NCBI GenBank assembly: GCA_030616025.1
Contig: JAUWYD010000040.1
Location: 1 to 8,163, forward strand
Direction: 5' to 3'
DNA from: Chloroflexota bacterium
GTDB lineage: Bacteria > Chloroflexota > Anaerolineae > UBA7937 > B3-Chlor
DNA length: 8,163 bases
This document shows positions 1 to 5,778 of this stretch, piece by piece. Made by a program: the position numbers and the translations under genes. How positions within the stretch are numbered: the stretch's first letter is position 1; the number at the start of each line of letters is the position of its first letter. Below the pieces are notes generated by a model, which was given only the letters and a program-made list of their open reading frames with translations, was not told the origin of the DNA and ran no database searches.

Positions 1-846
1 CGTCTCCGAACGCGGCGGGATACTCTGATTCAGCCACCAGGCCATCAACTTGCCCAGGAGAAAGCCGGGCGGATAACGAAGTATGGCCTCGCCGAGGCCC
101 AGATGCCTGTGAACCTCGGCTCCCAGTTCGCCAAGCATCTCATATATGTGGCAGTTGCTTGCTGGTTCTAGCAGCAGGTAGAACTCGCCCACGACTCCAA
201 TGCGCAGCGGTTCCCGTTCAACGGTCTCTATGTCGGCGAAGAAAGACTCGGGATTGAGCCCATCAAGCTCCTTGAAGCTGTCAATCCCTTCCAGAACCTT
301 CAGCCCCTTCTTGAGGGCCTTGTTCGTCGCACCTGGGCGCTTCTCTACAGGGCGGTATCGCCACGATAGCTCTTCCGTCATCTCGATGAGGCGAACCTTC
401 TTGATGGCCACTCTCAGAGCCTGGATTATCTCCCAGGTCCCTCTGCCGGTTACTTCCTTTATCTGCTCGATGAGCCCCCCGTTTTCCCCGAGGATGAGGA
501 AGTCCACATCGACCCCGGCCCGCTCCATCACTAGCTGCTGCAAATGACCGTAGTGTCTAAGACGGCACATGCCGCCGCCGCCGCCGCCATGGTTCTTGGA
601 CCCAGCGCGGCTGTTGATATAGAACATCATCGTGTTCGCACCTTGATCCAACGCTTGGAGGCAGTTACCGATGATGATTTTGAAGGGGAGGCAGATGCCC
701 TCGGGGCTGTATCTGGCCCCTAGAGCGATGGTCTCATTGGTGATAGGCGGTGGAACCACGACCTGGACACCCAGTTTCTCGGCTGCCGTCTTGAAGGGCA
801 TCCACGCGTTGCCACAGAGTGGCAAAGTGAAGATCCTCTCCTTCAT
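1..846 (-). CDS. HgdB-like 2-hydroxyacyl-CoA dehydratase/CoA-activase family protein, C-terminus cut by window edge
   Basis: The frame reads from ATG at 846 to base 1 without a stop, giving 282 residues of a protein that continues off the left edge. It resembles the 'CoA protein activase' members of the 2-hydroxyglutaryl-CoA dehydratase (HgdB/HgdC) superfamily. Seen: an N-terminal Rossmann-like opening (LPLCGNAWMPFK), the PPPIT-N-ET segment, YSPEGICLPFK near residue 50, a Gly-rich stretch followed by MCRLRHYGHLQ (residues 87-103), the ILGENGG segment and a second-domain start RIGVVGEFYLLLEPASN near residue 215. Cys11, Cys52 and Cys94 lie where family members carry iron-sulphur ligands; the ligand role here is inferred. 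The start overlaps the stop of the upstream gene by four bases (ATGA), implying translational coupling. The family helps ATP-driven, iron-sulphur-dependent electron transfer for dehydration of 2-hydroxyacyl-CoA, but many stand-alone members have no known substrate. Six consecutive GGC codons are unusual. Confidence 0.85.
   Translation of the reverse strand, partial: MKERIFTLPLCGNAWMPFKTAAEKLGVQVVVPPPITNETIALGARYSPEGICLPFKIIIGNCLQALDQGANTMMFYINSRAGSKNHGGGGGGMCRLRHYGHLQQLVMERAGVDVDFLILGENGGLIEQIKEVTGRGTWEIIQALRVAIKKVRLIEMTEELSWRYRPVEKRPGATNKALKKGLKVLEGIDSFKELDGLNPESFFADIETVEREPLRIGVVGEFYLLLEPASNCHIYEMLGELGAEVHRHLGLGEAILRYPPGFLLGKLMAWWLNQSIPPRSET
571..588. repeat. (GCC)6 trinucleotide repeat coding for six glycines
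   Basis: Six exact GCC units on the plus strand read as six identical GGC glycine codons (residues 87-92) in the minus-strand HgdB-like gene. They sit immediately before the MCRLRHYG segment, where homologues usually have a shorter Gly-rich turn ahead of a conserved Cys-Arg. Identical codon use suggests slippage expansion. The frame is kept, so the gene is not broken by it. Confidence 0.9.
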
Positions 847-1730
847 GCTCGCTCCCTCATCTTCACCGTATCGACGAAGGTGTCCACTCTGGTTATCATG
901 CCTGCCTCACCGGTGTGCTCATCCAGGATGAGATGCATACAAGGAATGTCATGTTGCTCAACTTCATGCTCGACGAAGGGCACGGTGATGGCGTCCACCC
1001 CGCAGTTGAAGTTACTCAGCACGATCACGCCAGCGATGTCGTGAGACAGTACCTCTTTCAACTGCCCCATGGTCTCGTAGGCGAAGTCCCATTTGAGAAA
1101 GGATTCGTGGGGTGCCGGCGGGACGCTGTCAATGGTGATGGCCTCCATGCCTCTGTCCTGTAACTTCGCCAGCAAGTTCAGGTTGGCGTATGTATCGTGG
1201 ATCACATACGCGTGGCCTATGACCACGATCTTGGATTTCTCGGAGGCCAGTTGGTTTCGGTATCGCTGATGAAGTCTGTGTTTGTGTTCTGCCCGGCTAT
1301 CGAGGGCCCGCGAGATGACCCGCTCGATCGTGTGCCGATCCTTGGTGAAAGTATGCGCCAGTTGCCGCATGCCTGGTTCGAACTCGCCGTCATCCACCTC
1401 GCAACGCAGGAACTCAACCCTCTCCCTGAAGATGCTCTTGGTAATGTCGGGCACACCCAGGAACTTGGGACAGCTGTAGCGCCCGGGCAACAAACCATAA
1501 TAGGATGGGGCGACGATGGCGTCACATTTGTCCATGAGATATGAAATGTGGCCAAAGACCAGCTTCACCGCCAGGCAGCTCTCGTCCTCCCCAAATCTTA
1601 CGGCAGCTTCCAGCAACGTCTTGTTGGTCGGAGGCGAGAGAACGACTTCCTGGCCCAACTCCTCGAAGAACGTGACCCACAGGTGGGGATGCTTGTAGTA
1701 GAAGAGGCTCCTGGGTATGCCGATTTTCAT
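843..1730 (-). CDS. DUF2229-type acyl-CoA dehydratase activase-related protein
   Basis: A 295-residue protein of the DUF2229/HgdB group found as a module in large CoA-substrate-specific enzyme activases and as a stand-alone gene in many anaerobes. Seen: the opening MKIGIPRSLFYYKHPHLW, the FFEELGQEVVLSPPTNK segment, DESCLAVKLVFGH with Cys52, the YSCPKFLGVPD motif near residue 85, and a C-terminal SNFNCGVDAI...LDEHTGEAGMITR block, the usual family signature. Conserved cysteines could bind an iron-sulphur cluster (inference). The ATG at 1730 is chosen because GGTGGAG (minus strand, 1742-1736) stands five bases before it, the family N-terminus begins there, and the longer frame back to 1808 would start upstream of the promoter that reads this gene. 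It is the first gene of a minus-strand operon and overlaps the next gene by four bases. No BadF/HgdC-type ATPase is inside the window; it may lie beyond the left edge. The substrate is unknown. Confidence 0.9.
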   Translation of the reverse strand: MKIGIPRSLFYYKHPHLWVTFFEELGQEVVLSPPTNKTLLEAAVRFGEDESCLAVKLVFGHISYLMDKCDAIVAPSYYGLLPGRYSCPKFLGVPDITKSIFRERVEFLRCEVDDGEFEPGMRQLAHTFTKDRHTIERVISRALDSRAEHKHRLHQRYRNQLASEKSKIVVIGHAYVIHDTYANLNLLAKLQDRGMEAITIDSVPPAPHESFLKWDFAYETMGQLKEVLSHDIAGVIVLSNFNCGVDAITVPFVEHEVEQHDIPCMHLILDEHTGEAGMITRVDTFVDTVKMRERA

Positions 1731-1775
1731 CGGAACTCCACCGGATGCGGACTCAGTCGTCTTCTTTCCTCCCTG

Positions 1776-1804
1776 ATTATAAGGTTGGTTTCCGCCATTT
1801 TCAA
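1776..1804 (-). promoter_or_regulatory. Sigma-70-type promoter for the activase-related operon
   Basis: On the minus strand TTGAAA (1804-1799) and a consensus TATAAT (1781-1776) are separated by 17 bases. Transcription would start near 1769, leaving a leader of about 40 bases before the ATG at 1730. It is divergent from the pdxS promoter, with about 80 bases between the two -35 boxes. Confidence 0.8.
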
Positions 1805-1884
1805 GCACTTGTTCCTACGAGGCCCCACTCTGAAGATTCGGCGACTGGGCACACTTCACTGAATGCAGCGGAGCCGCACGATGC

Positions 1885-1913
1885 TTGCTTAAGTAGTCGC
1901 TTTTCGGTATAAT
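1885..1913 (+). promoter_or_regulatory. Sigma-70-type promoter for pdxS-pdxT
   Basis: TTGCTT (1885-1890) and a perfect TATAAT (1908-1913) are 17 bases apart. The predicted start near 1920 gives a short leader of about 33 bases, too short for a riboswitch. No convincing PdxR-type operator was recognised around it. Confidence 0.8.
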
Positions 1914-1952
1914 CGGAGTGGAACTCAGAACGTGGTGATAGGGGAGGTTGCC

Positions 1953-2840
1953 ATGGAGAAGGAAACTGGAACGGAGACTGTCAAGAGGGGTCTCGCGCAG
2001 ATGTTGAAGGGGGGCGTGATCATGGACGTGGTTACTCCTGAGCACGCCGTAATAGCTGAGGATGCCGGCGCCTGCGCCGTCATGGCTCTGGAGCGCGTGC
2101 CGGCTGACATTCGCGCCCAAGGTGGGGTGGCCCGCATGAGCGATCCCGAACTCATCCTTCAAATCATAGATGCGGTCACCATCCCGGTTATGGCCAAGTG
2201 TCGCATCGGTCATTTCGTCGAGGCCCAGGTATTGCAGGCTCTCGGGGTGGATTTCCTCGATGAGAGCGAGGTCTTGACTCCAGCCGATGAGGAGCATCAC
2301 ATAGACAAGCAGGCCTTCAAGATACCTTTCGTCTGCGGCTGCCGCAACCTTGGGGAGGCCCTTCGGCGCATTGGTGAGGGTGCAGCCATGATCCGCACGA
2401 AAGGGGAGGCAGGAACGGGCAATGTGGTGGAGGCGGTGCGCCACGCTCGAGCCGTTATGGGCGAGATCCGACGGTTGCAGCACATGGCTCCCGAGGAGTG
2501 GATGGCGGCTGCGAAGGAGATGGGCGCCCCTTATGAACTGGTGCTGGAGACCGCGCAACTAGGTCGGTTACCGGTGGTCAATTTCGCGGCAGGAGGTCTT
2601 GCGACGCCTGCCGACGCGGCCATGATGATGCAGCTGGGACTGGATGGGGTATTCGTAGGCAGCGGGATCTTCAAGTCCTCCGATCCTCCCCACAGGGCGA
2701 AGGCCATTGTGGAAGCCGTGACCCACTATAATGATCCAGGGATCATCGCCGAGATCAGCAAGGGTTTAGGAGAGGCGATGCCTGGCCTTGAGATCTCGGA
2801 GATCCCTGATGCGGAACTGCTGGCTCAGAGAGGCTGGTAG
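1953..2840 (+). CDS. pdxS: Pyridoxal 5'-phosphate synthase, lyase/synthase subunit PdxS
   Basis: PdxS condenses ribose 5-phosphate, glyceraldehyde 3-phosphate and ammonia into pyridoxal 5'-phosphate in the cytosol (DXP-independent route), with ammonia supplied by PdxT. The 295-residue product matches the family's usual length almost exactly. Seen: MDVVTPEHA with Asp25, MAKCRIGHFVEAQ with catalytic Lys82, DESEVLTPAD, FVCGCRNLGEALRRI, IRTKGEAGTGN with the second catalytic Lys150, the FAAGGLATPADAAMMMQLG barrel segment and phosphate-binding GVFVGSGIFKS, ending in the typical AQRGW tail. ATG 1953 is chosen because GGGGAGG (1941-1947) precedes it by five bases and the length then fits the family; a GTG at 1932 would overlap this site. 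It is first in an operon with pdxT, 27 bases downstream. All key residues are present, so an active enzyme is expected. Confidence 0.98.
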   Translation: MEKETGTETVKRGLAQMLKGGVIMDVVTPEHAVIAEDAGACAVMALERVPADIRAQGGVARMSDPELILQIIDAVTIPVMAKCRIGHFVEAQVLQALGVDFLDESEVLTPADEEHHIDKQAFKIPFVCGCRNLGEALRRIGEGAAMIRTKGEAGTGNVVEAVRHARAVMGEIRRLQHMAPEEWMAAAKEMGAPYELVLETAQLGRLPVVNFAAGGLATPADAAMMMQLGLDGVFVGSGIFKSSDPPHRAKAIVEAVTHYNDPGIIAEISKGLGEAMPGLEISEIPDAELLAQRGW

Positions 2841-2867
2841 GTCGCTTTCCCTACTGCAAAGGTGCGA

Positions 2868-3491
2868 ATGAGCAGGATCGGGGTCCTTGCGCTGCAAGGA
2901 GCTTTCATAGAGCACATCAAGGTGCTGCGCAGCCTGGACGTGGAAGCGGTTGAGGTGCGGCTGCCAAGGGATTTTGAGGGCCTGGATGGTCTGATCATCC
3001 CTGGGGGCGAGAGCACTACTGCCGGCAAACTGGCAGTAACGTACGGGCTGATAGAGCCCATCAAGAAGCTGGCCGATGCAGGTAAAGCCGTCTGGGGCAC
3101 CTGTGCCGGTTTGATCCTTATGGCCAAGCGCATCGAGGAAGGAGAACAGCCTCTCATCGGGGTGATGGACCTGGCGGTTCAGCGCAACGGCTTCGGACGG
3201 CAGGTTGACAGCTTCGAAGCCGACATCTCGGTGCCGGCCTTGGACACAGTCAGCGAGCCGAACGAGAAGGGCCGCCTTTTCCACGCTGTCTTCATCCGAG
3301 CTCCTCTCATTGTGTCAGTGGGTGCGGGAGTGGAAGCCCTATCCCATTTCGCTGACGGAGGCATTGTCGCTGCCCGTCAAGGCAGCCTGCTGGCGACAGC
3401 CTTTCACCCGGAGTTGACCGACGACGCACGTTTCCACCGCTACTTCCTGAAAATGGTCGCGGAAAGTGAGGGGACTTCCGGGGCGGTGTGA
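2868..3491 (+). CDS. pdxT: Pyridoxal 5'-phosphate synthase, glutaminase subunit PdxT
   Basis: PdxT is the class I glutamine amidotransferase that hydrolyses glutamine and channels ammonia to PdxS; active complexes contain twelve copies of each. Seen in 207 residues: IGVLALQGAF at the N-terminus, the GLIIPGGESTT oxyanion-hole segment (residues 41-51), the nucleophile elbow WGTCAGLIL with Cys79, MDLAVQRNGFGRQ, FIRAPLI, and FHPELT supplying His180 and Glu182, which completes the triad. ATG 2868 is chosen over the in-frame GTG at 2862 because AAAGG (2858-2862) lies five bases before the ATG and would overlap the GTG. The gene follows pdxS by 27 bases with no promoter between, so the two are co-transcribed. 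Its stop codon lies inside a predicted terminator stem. Confidence 0.97.
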   Translation: MSRIGVLALQGAFIEHIKVLRSLDVEAVEVRLPRDFEGLDGLIIPGGESTTAGKLAVTYGLIEPIKKLADAGKAVWGTCAGLILMAKRIEEGEQPLIGVMDLAVQRNGFGRQVDSFEADISVPALDTVSEPNEKGRLFHAVFIRAPLIVSVGAGVEALSHFADGGIVAARQGSLLATAFHPELTDDARFHRYFLKMVAESEGTSGAV

Positions 3492-3540
3492 GGCCTGGTC
3501 CACTGTCCAATTGGCTAGGTCTCGCTTTCCCCTTGTTTTT
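3488..3540 (+). terminator. Probable intrinsic terminator of pdxS-pdxT, overlapping the stop codon
   Basis: Bases 3488-3500 pair with 3513-3525 in a 13-bp stem with several G-U pairs (for example 3493-3520 and 3497-3516), closing a 12-base loop. The stem is followed by a pyrimidine-rich run ending in five T (3526-3540). G-U pairs at several positions mean the stem is much better on the plus-strand RNA. The T run is interrupted by CCCC, so the call is probable, not certain. Confidence 0.5.
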
Positions 3541-3612
3541 CGCCTTCACCCGAAGGTTTGGCTTCTTGAGTATCGCCGCGTGAGCTTGGGGCGGTCAGTG
3601 AGGAGGTGAGAT

Positions 3613-4230
3613 ATGCTGGAGAAAGTGAGTTGGCTGGGACACGATGCGTTCAAGATTGCAGCATCGAAGACGATCTACATAGACCCCCTCGAACTGGCCG
3701 GTGAGCCTGAACTGGCCGATATAATCTGTGTCACCCACGACCACTACGACCATTGCAGCCCAGAGGATGTGGCCAAGATACGAGGGAAAGATACGGTCGT
3801 CGTTGCCGCCGAGAACTGTAGAGGGAAGCTGAAGGGCGATGTGAAATGGGTGAAGGCTGGCGACAAGGTGACCGTCGACGACGTGAACATCGAGGCCATC
3901 CCCGCCTACAATGTCAACAAAGGGTTCCATCCGCCAGAGGCTGGAGGCGTGGGATTCATTCTGACTGTGGAAGGCACCACGATCTATCATGCTGGTGACA
4001 CCGATCCAATCCCTGAGATGGAAGGCTTGGAGGTGGACATTGCCATGCTCCCCGTGAGCGGCGTCTACGTGGCGACAGCAGAGGAGGCGATAGAGGCTGC
4101 CAACAAGATCGGGCCCAAGGTGGTGATCCCGATGCATTGGGGTGGCATTGTAGGCTCTCGGGCCGACGCCGAGCGGTTCAAGGAGCTGTGGCCGGGTGAG
4201 GTGGTGATCATGGAAGCGGAGGGTTCGTAG
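3613..4230 (+). CDS. Metallo-beta-lactamase-fold metal-dependent hydrolase, substrate unknown
   Basis: A 205-residue single-domain MBL-fold protein of the small, UlaG/UPF0173-like type (Lactamase_B_3-like). Seen: WLGHDAFKI at the start (His10), the metal-binding THDHYDH motif (His42, His44, Asp46, His47), the YHAGDTD strand with His126 and Asp129, LPVSGVYVATAEEA, and the terminal IPMHWGG with His175. This is the full two-metal ligand set expected of an active hydrolase. No signal peptide or membrane segment is present, so it should act in the cytosol. The ATG is preceded by a near-perfect AGGAGGT (3601-3607), indicating strong translation. No consensus promoter was found in 3541-3600. It is separated from pdxT by 121 bases holding a probable terminator, so a shared role with PLP synthesis is not supported. 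Family members act on sugar lactones, N-acyl lipids and other esters; the substrate cannot be read from sequence. Confidence 0.93.
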   Translation: MLEKVSWLGHDAFKIAASKTIYIDPLELAGEPELADIICVTHDHYDHCSPEDVAKIRGKDTVVVAAENCRGKLKGDVKWVKAGDKVTVDDVNIEAIPAYNVNKGFHPPEAGGVGFILTVEGTTIYHAGDTDPIPEMEGLEVDIAMLPVSGVYVATAEEAIEAANKIGPKVVIPMHWGGIVGSRADAERFKELWPGEVVIMEAEGS

Positions 4231-4275
4231 CTGTGACCAATAGGCCTTGGGGGAGGCCGAACTGAGGAGACACAG

Positions 4276-4618
4276 CGTCAGGCGACGGTCGGACCCAGGC
4301 CAGACTCATGGTGCTGAGATAGCCGTGATCATCTATCCATTGGATAGACTCCTCCTGGTGAGCAGGTTCATCGGAAGCTGAATCCTGCTCTCTCTTCTGT
4401 CTGGGTGTGCAGGGGCTGTATCCGACCCCAACCGGCACTTCTTGTGGAAGGCGGATGCGGCGAGCCTTCGTAAGCCCTCCACGTGTCGAACTCCCGGCCC
4501 CAGTTCTCACGACGTCATTACCGGCGCTGTTGCCGACGGCGCCACCCAGTCGTCGTGGCGGTCTACGCCACGAGACGGTCTCTCCCTTCGCAGAGGGCCA
4601 CCTAGCGGAAAACTGTGG
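4276..4618 (+). ncRNA. Candidate structured RNA or long structured leader before the transporter gene (class unknown)
   Basis: This is most of a 392-base gap (4231-4622) with no credible gene. Nested, co-linear complements suggest a closed multi-branch fold: 4287-4293 with 4421-4427 (7 bp) encloses 4300-4305 with 4399-4404 (6 bp). Those enclose three side-by-side hairpins: 4306-4311/4323-4328 (one G-U pair), 4332-4339/4341-4348, and 4360-4366/4384-4390, the last extended by UUC/GAA with one bulge. Downstream are further stems: 4444-4452 with 4464-4468 and 4479-4482, 4523-4527/4539-4543, 4553-4560/4566-4573 (8 bp), 4584-4587/4594-4597 and 4598-4601/4615-4618, the last ending just before the transporter ATG. 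The G-U pair favours the plus strand. I do not recognise RNase P, tmRNA, SRP, 6S or a known riboswitch. Short complements also arise by chance, so the fold is inference. A weak GC-rich hairpin (4243-4247/4254-4258), without a T run, follows the hydrolase gene. No clear promoter was found. Confidence 0.4.
4332..4348. repeat. Near-perfect 17-base inverted repeat
   Basis: TCTATCCA and TGGATAGA are exact reverse complements around a single central T. As RNA it would form a short hairpin with a small loop inside the candidate structured region; as DNA it could be a dimeric regulator's operator. The sequence alone does not decide between these. Confidence 0.75.
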
Positions 4619-4622
4619 ACTG

Positions 4623-5765
4623 ATGAGAGGATCGCCATTTGGCCTTAGCCGAAACAACTTCCTCCTCCTGCTCTCCATGGTTTTGTGGGGGAGCGGTGAG
4701 GGGATGTGGTTCTACATTCAGCCGCTGTACATAAAGAGCTTGGGAGCCAACTCTTTGCAGATTGGGTTGGTGCTGTCCCTGGCGCCGGTGGTAATGGTCT
4801 TGGGCTTCATCCCCGTGGGCATCCTGGCCGATCGGTATGGTCGCAAGAAAACCCTGGTCGGGGGCTCTGTTGCAGGCACTCTGGCGGTTCTGCTCTTAGC
4901 TGCTGCAGGCGACTGGCGTCAATCCATTCTTGGATTCCTACTGTACTACGGTTCAGGGTGTTGCCTGCCCGCGATTCACGCCTACGTTGCTCACGGGAGT
5001 GGAGGCAAGGATCTCAACCGTGTCTTCACCATGCTGTACTCGGCCTTCACGCTGGGCCTGGTAATCTTTCCCACCATCGGGGGGTGGTTGGGGGAGCGAG
5101 CAGGTTTTGGGGCGGTCTTGATAGTGGCGGGGTTCTTCTATGCTCTATCGACTCTCGTGGCCACGCAGGTCACCGAGCAGCCTGTTGACCCGTCCCCTGT
5201 CGGCTTTGGCTTCCGGGAGGTCCTATCCAACAGGCGTCTGCTCCTTGTCTCGTCCCTCTCCGTTGTGATCTTCTTCGCCCTATACCTGGGGCAGCCATTT
5301 GCCCCGAATTACCTAGAGGAGGTCGTCGGGGTCGATCTCGCGTGGATTGGGTTTCTCGGTTCGGTACACGCCTTGGGCGCGACCGTGCTCAGCCTGTGGC
5401 TCGGGAGGCTCACCGAGGGTGTGGGTGGGTTCATCGTCGGCCAGGGCCTCGTTCTGGTCTCCCTGCTGGTTTTCTTGAGGTCTCGGGCACTGCCGCTCCT
5501 GGCGGTGTCGTTCTTCCTGAGGGGAGCCTTCAATGCTTGCCGGTCGCTCGCGCTGGCTCTCACGGGCAGAGTCGTCAGTACCACGAGTGTTGGCCTGGCT
5601 TACGGCCTCTTCAGCACCACGTTCAGCATTTCGATGGTCTTGGCCCCTTACGTGGCCGGATGGCTATATACCTCTCGTCCGGACTTGCCTTTCCTCGTCT
5701 CTGTTGCCATGATCGGGCTCGTGATGCCCCTATCACTCGTCCTGGCAAGGGGAGATGAGCGATGA
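4623..5765 (+). CDS. Major facilitator superfamily transporter, substrate unknown
   Basis: A 380-residue integral membrane protein of the MFS, typical of the 12-helix single-polypeptide length. Seen: a short N-terminal tail and a first helix (LLLLSMVLWGSGEGMWFYIQP); the signature loop motif GILADRYGRKK between helices 2 and 3 (residues 66-76), diagnostic of the family; repeated hydrophobic segments; a hydrophilic central loop near TEQPVDPSPVGFGF separating the six-helix halves; and a positively charged short C-terminus. It probably exports or imports a small molecule by proton coupling; no drug or sugar signature decides which. ATG 4623 is chosen because the membrane protein begins there; the frame stays open back to 4407 but that stretch is Pro/Arg-rich and unlike an MFS N-terminus. 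The ribosome binding site is poor (only GGA close by), possibly covered by the stem at 4598-4618. It ends 13 bases from the convergent kbl stop. Confidence 0.9.
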   Translation: MRGSPFGLSRNNFLLLLSMVLWGSGEGMWFYIQPLYIKSLGANSLQIGLVLSLAPVVMVLGFIPVGILADRYGRKKTLVGGSVAGTLAVLLLAAAGDWRQSILGFLLYYGSGCCLPAIHAYVAHGSGGKDLNRVFTMLYSAFTLGLVIFPTIGGWLGERAGFGAVLIVAGFFYALSTLVATQVTEQPVDPSPVGFGFREVLSNRRLLLVSSLSVVIFFALYLGQPFAPNYLEEVVGVDLAWIGFLGSVHALGATVLSLWLGRLTEGVGGFIVGQGLVLVSLLVFLRSRALPLLAVSFFLRGAFNACRSLALALTGRVVSTTSVGLAYGLFSTTFSISMVLAPYVAGWLYTSRPDLPFLVSVAMIGLVMPLSLVLARGDER

Positions 5766-5778
5766 CGCCCGTGGGGAA

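Noticed and set aside
1731..1808. N-terminal extension of the DUF2229-type protein to ATG 1808
   Set aside because: That start lies upstream of the operon's promoter, and the extra residues are unlike the family N-terminus, which begins at the ATG at 1730.
2190..2215. Cys in place of the common Ala beside the catalytic Lys of PdxS (MAKCRIGH)
   Set aside because: This position varies naturally in the family and all catalytic residues are intact, so it is not a sign of altered function.
2297..2485. Antisense open frames within pdxS and other genes
   Set aside because: They are shadows of strongly recognised coding genes, with no motifs or start signals of their own.
4312..4348. Resemblance to a TPP riboswitch (CTGAGA-like and TGATC-like bases)
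   Set aside because: The other conserved TPP elements and the helix arrangement around them are absent; the match is a few short words only.
4478..4545. Possible tRNA on the minus strand, because of a GTTCGA-like T-loop word
   Set aside because: No acceptor stem, T stem or anticodon stem can be paired around it.
4276..4618. RNase P RNA, tmRNA or SRP RNA as identity of the structured region
   Set aside because: Their universal conserved blocks are not present on either strand, as far as can be judged by eye.
4208..4678. Minus-strand 156-codon open frame covering the gap
   Set aside because: It overlaps both neighbouring genes, is Arg/Pro/Ser-rich with no domain, and lacks a convincing ribosome binding site; it looks like a chance frame.
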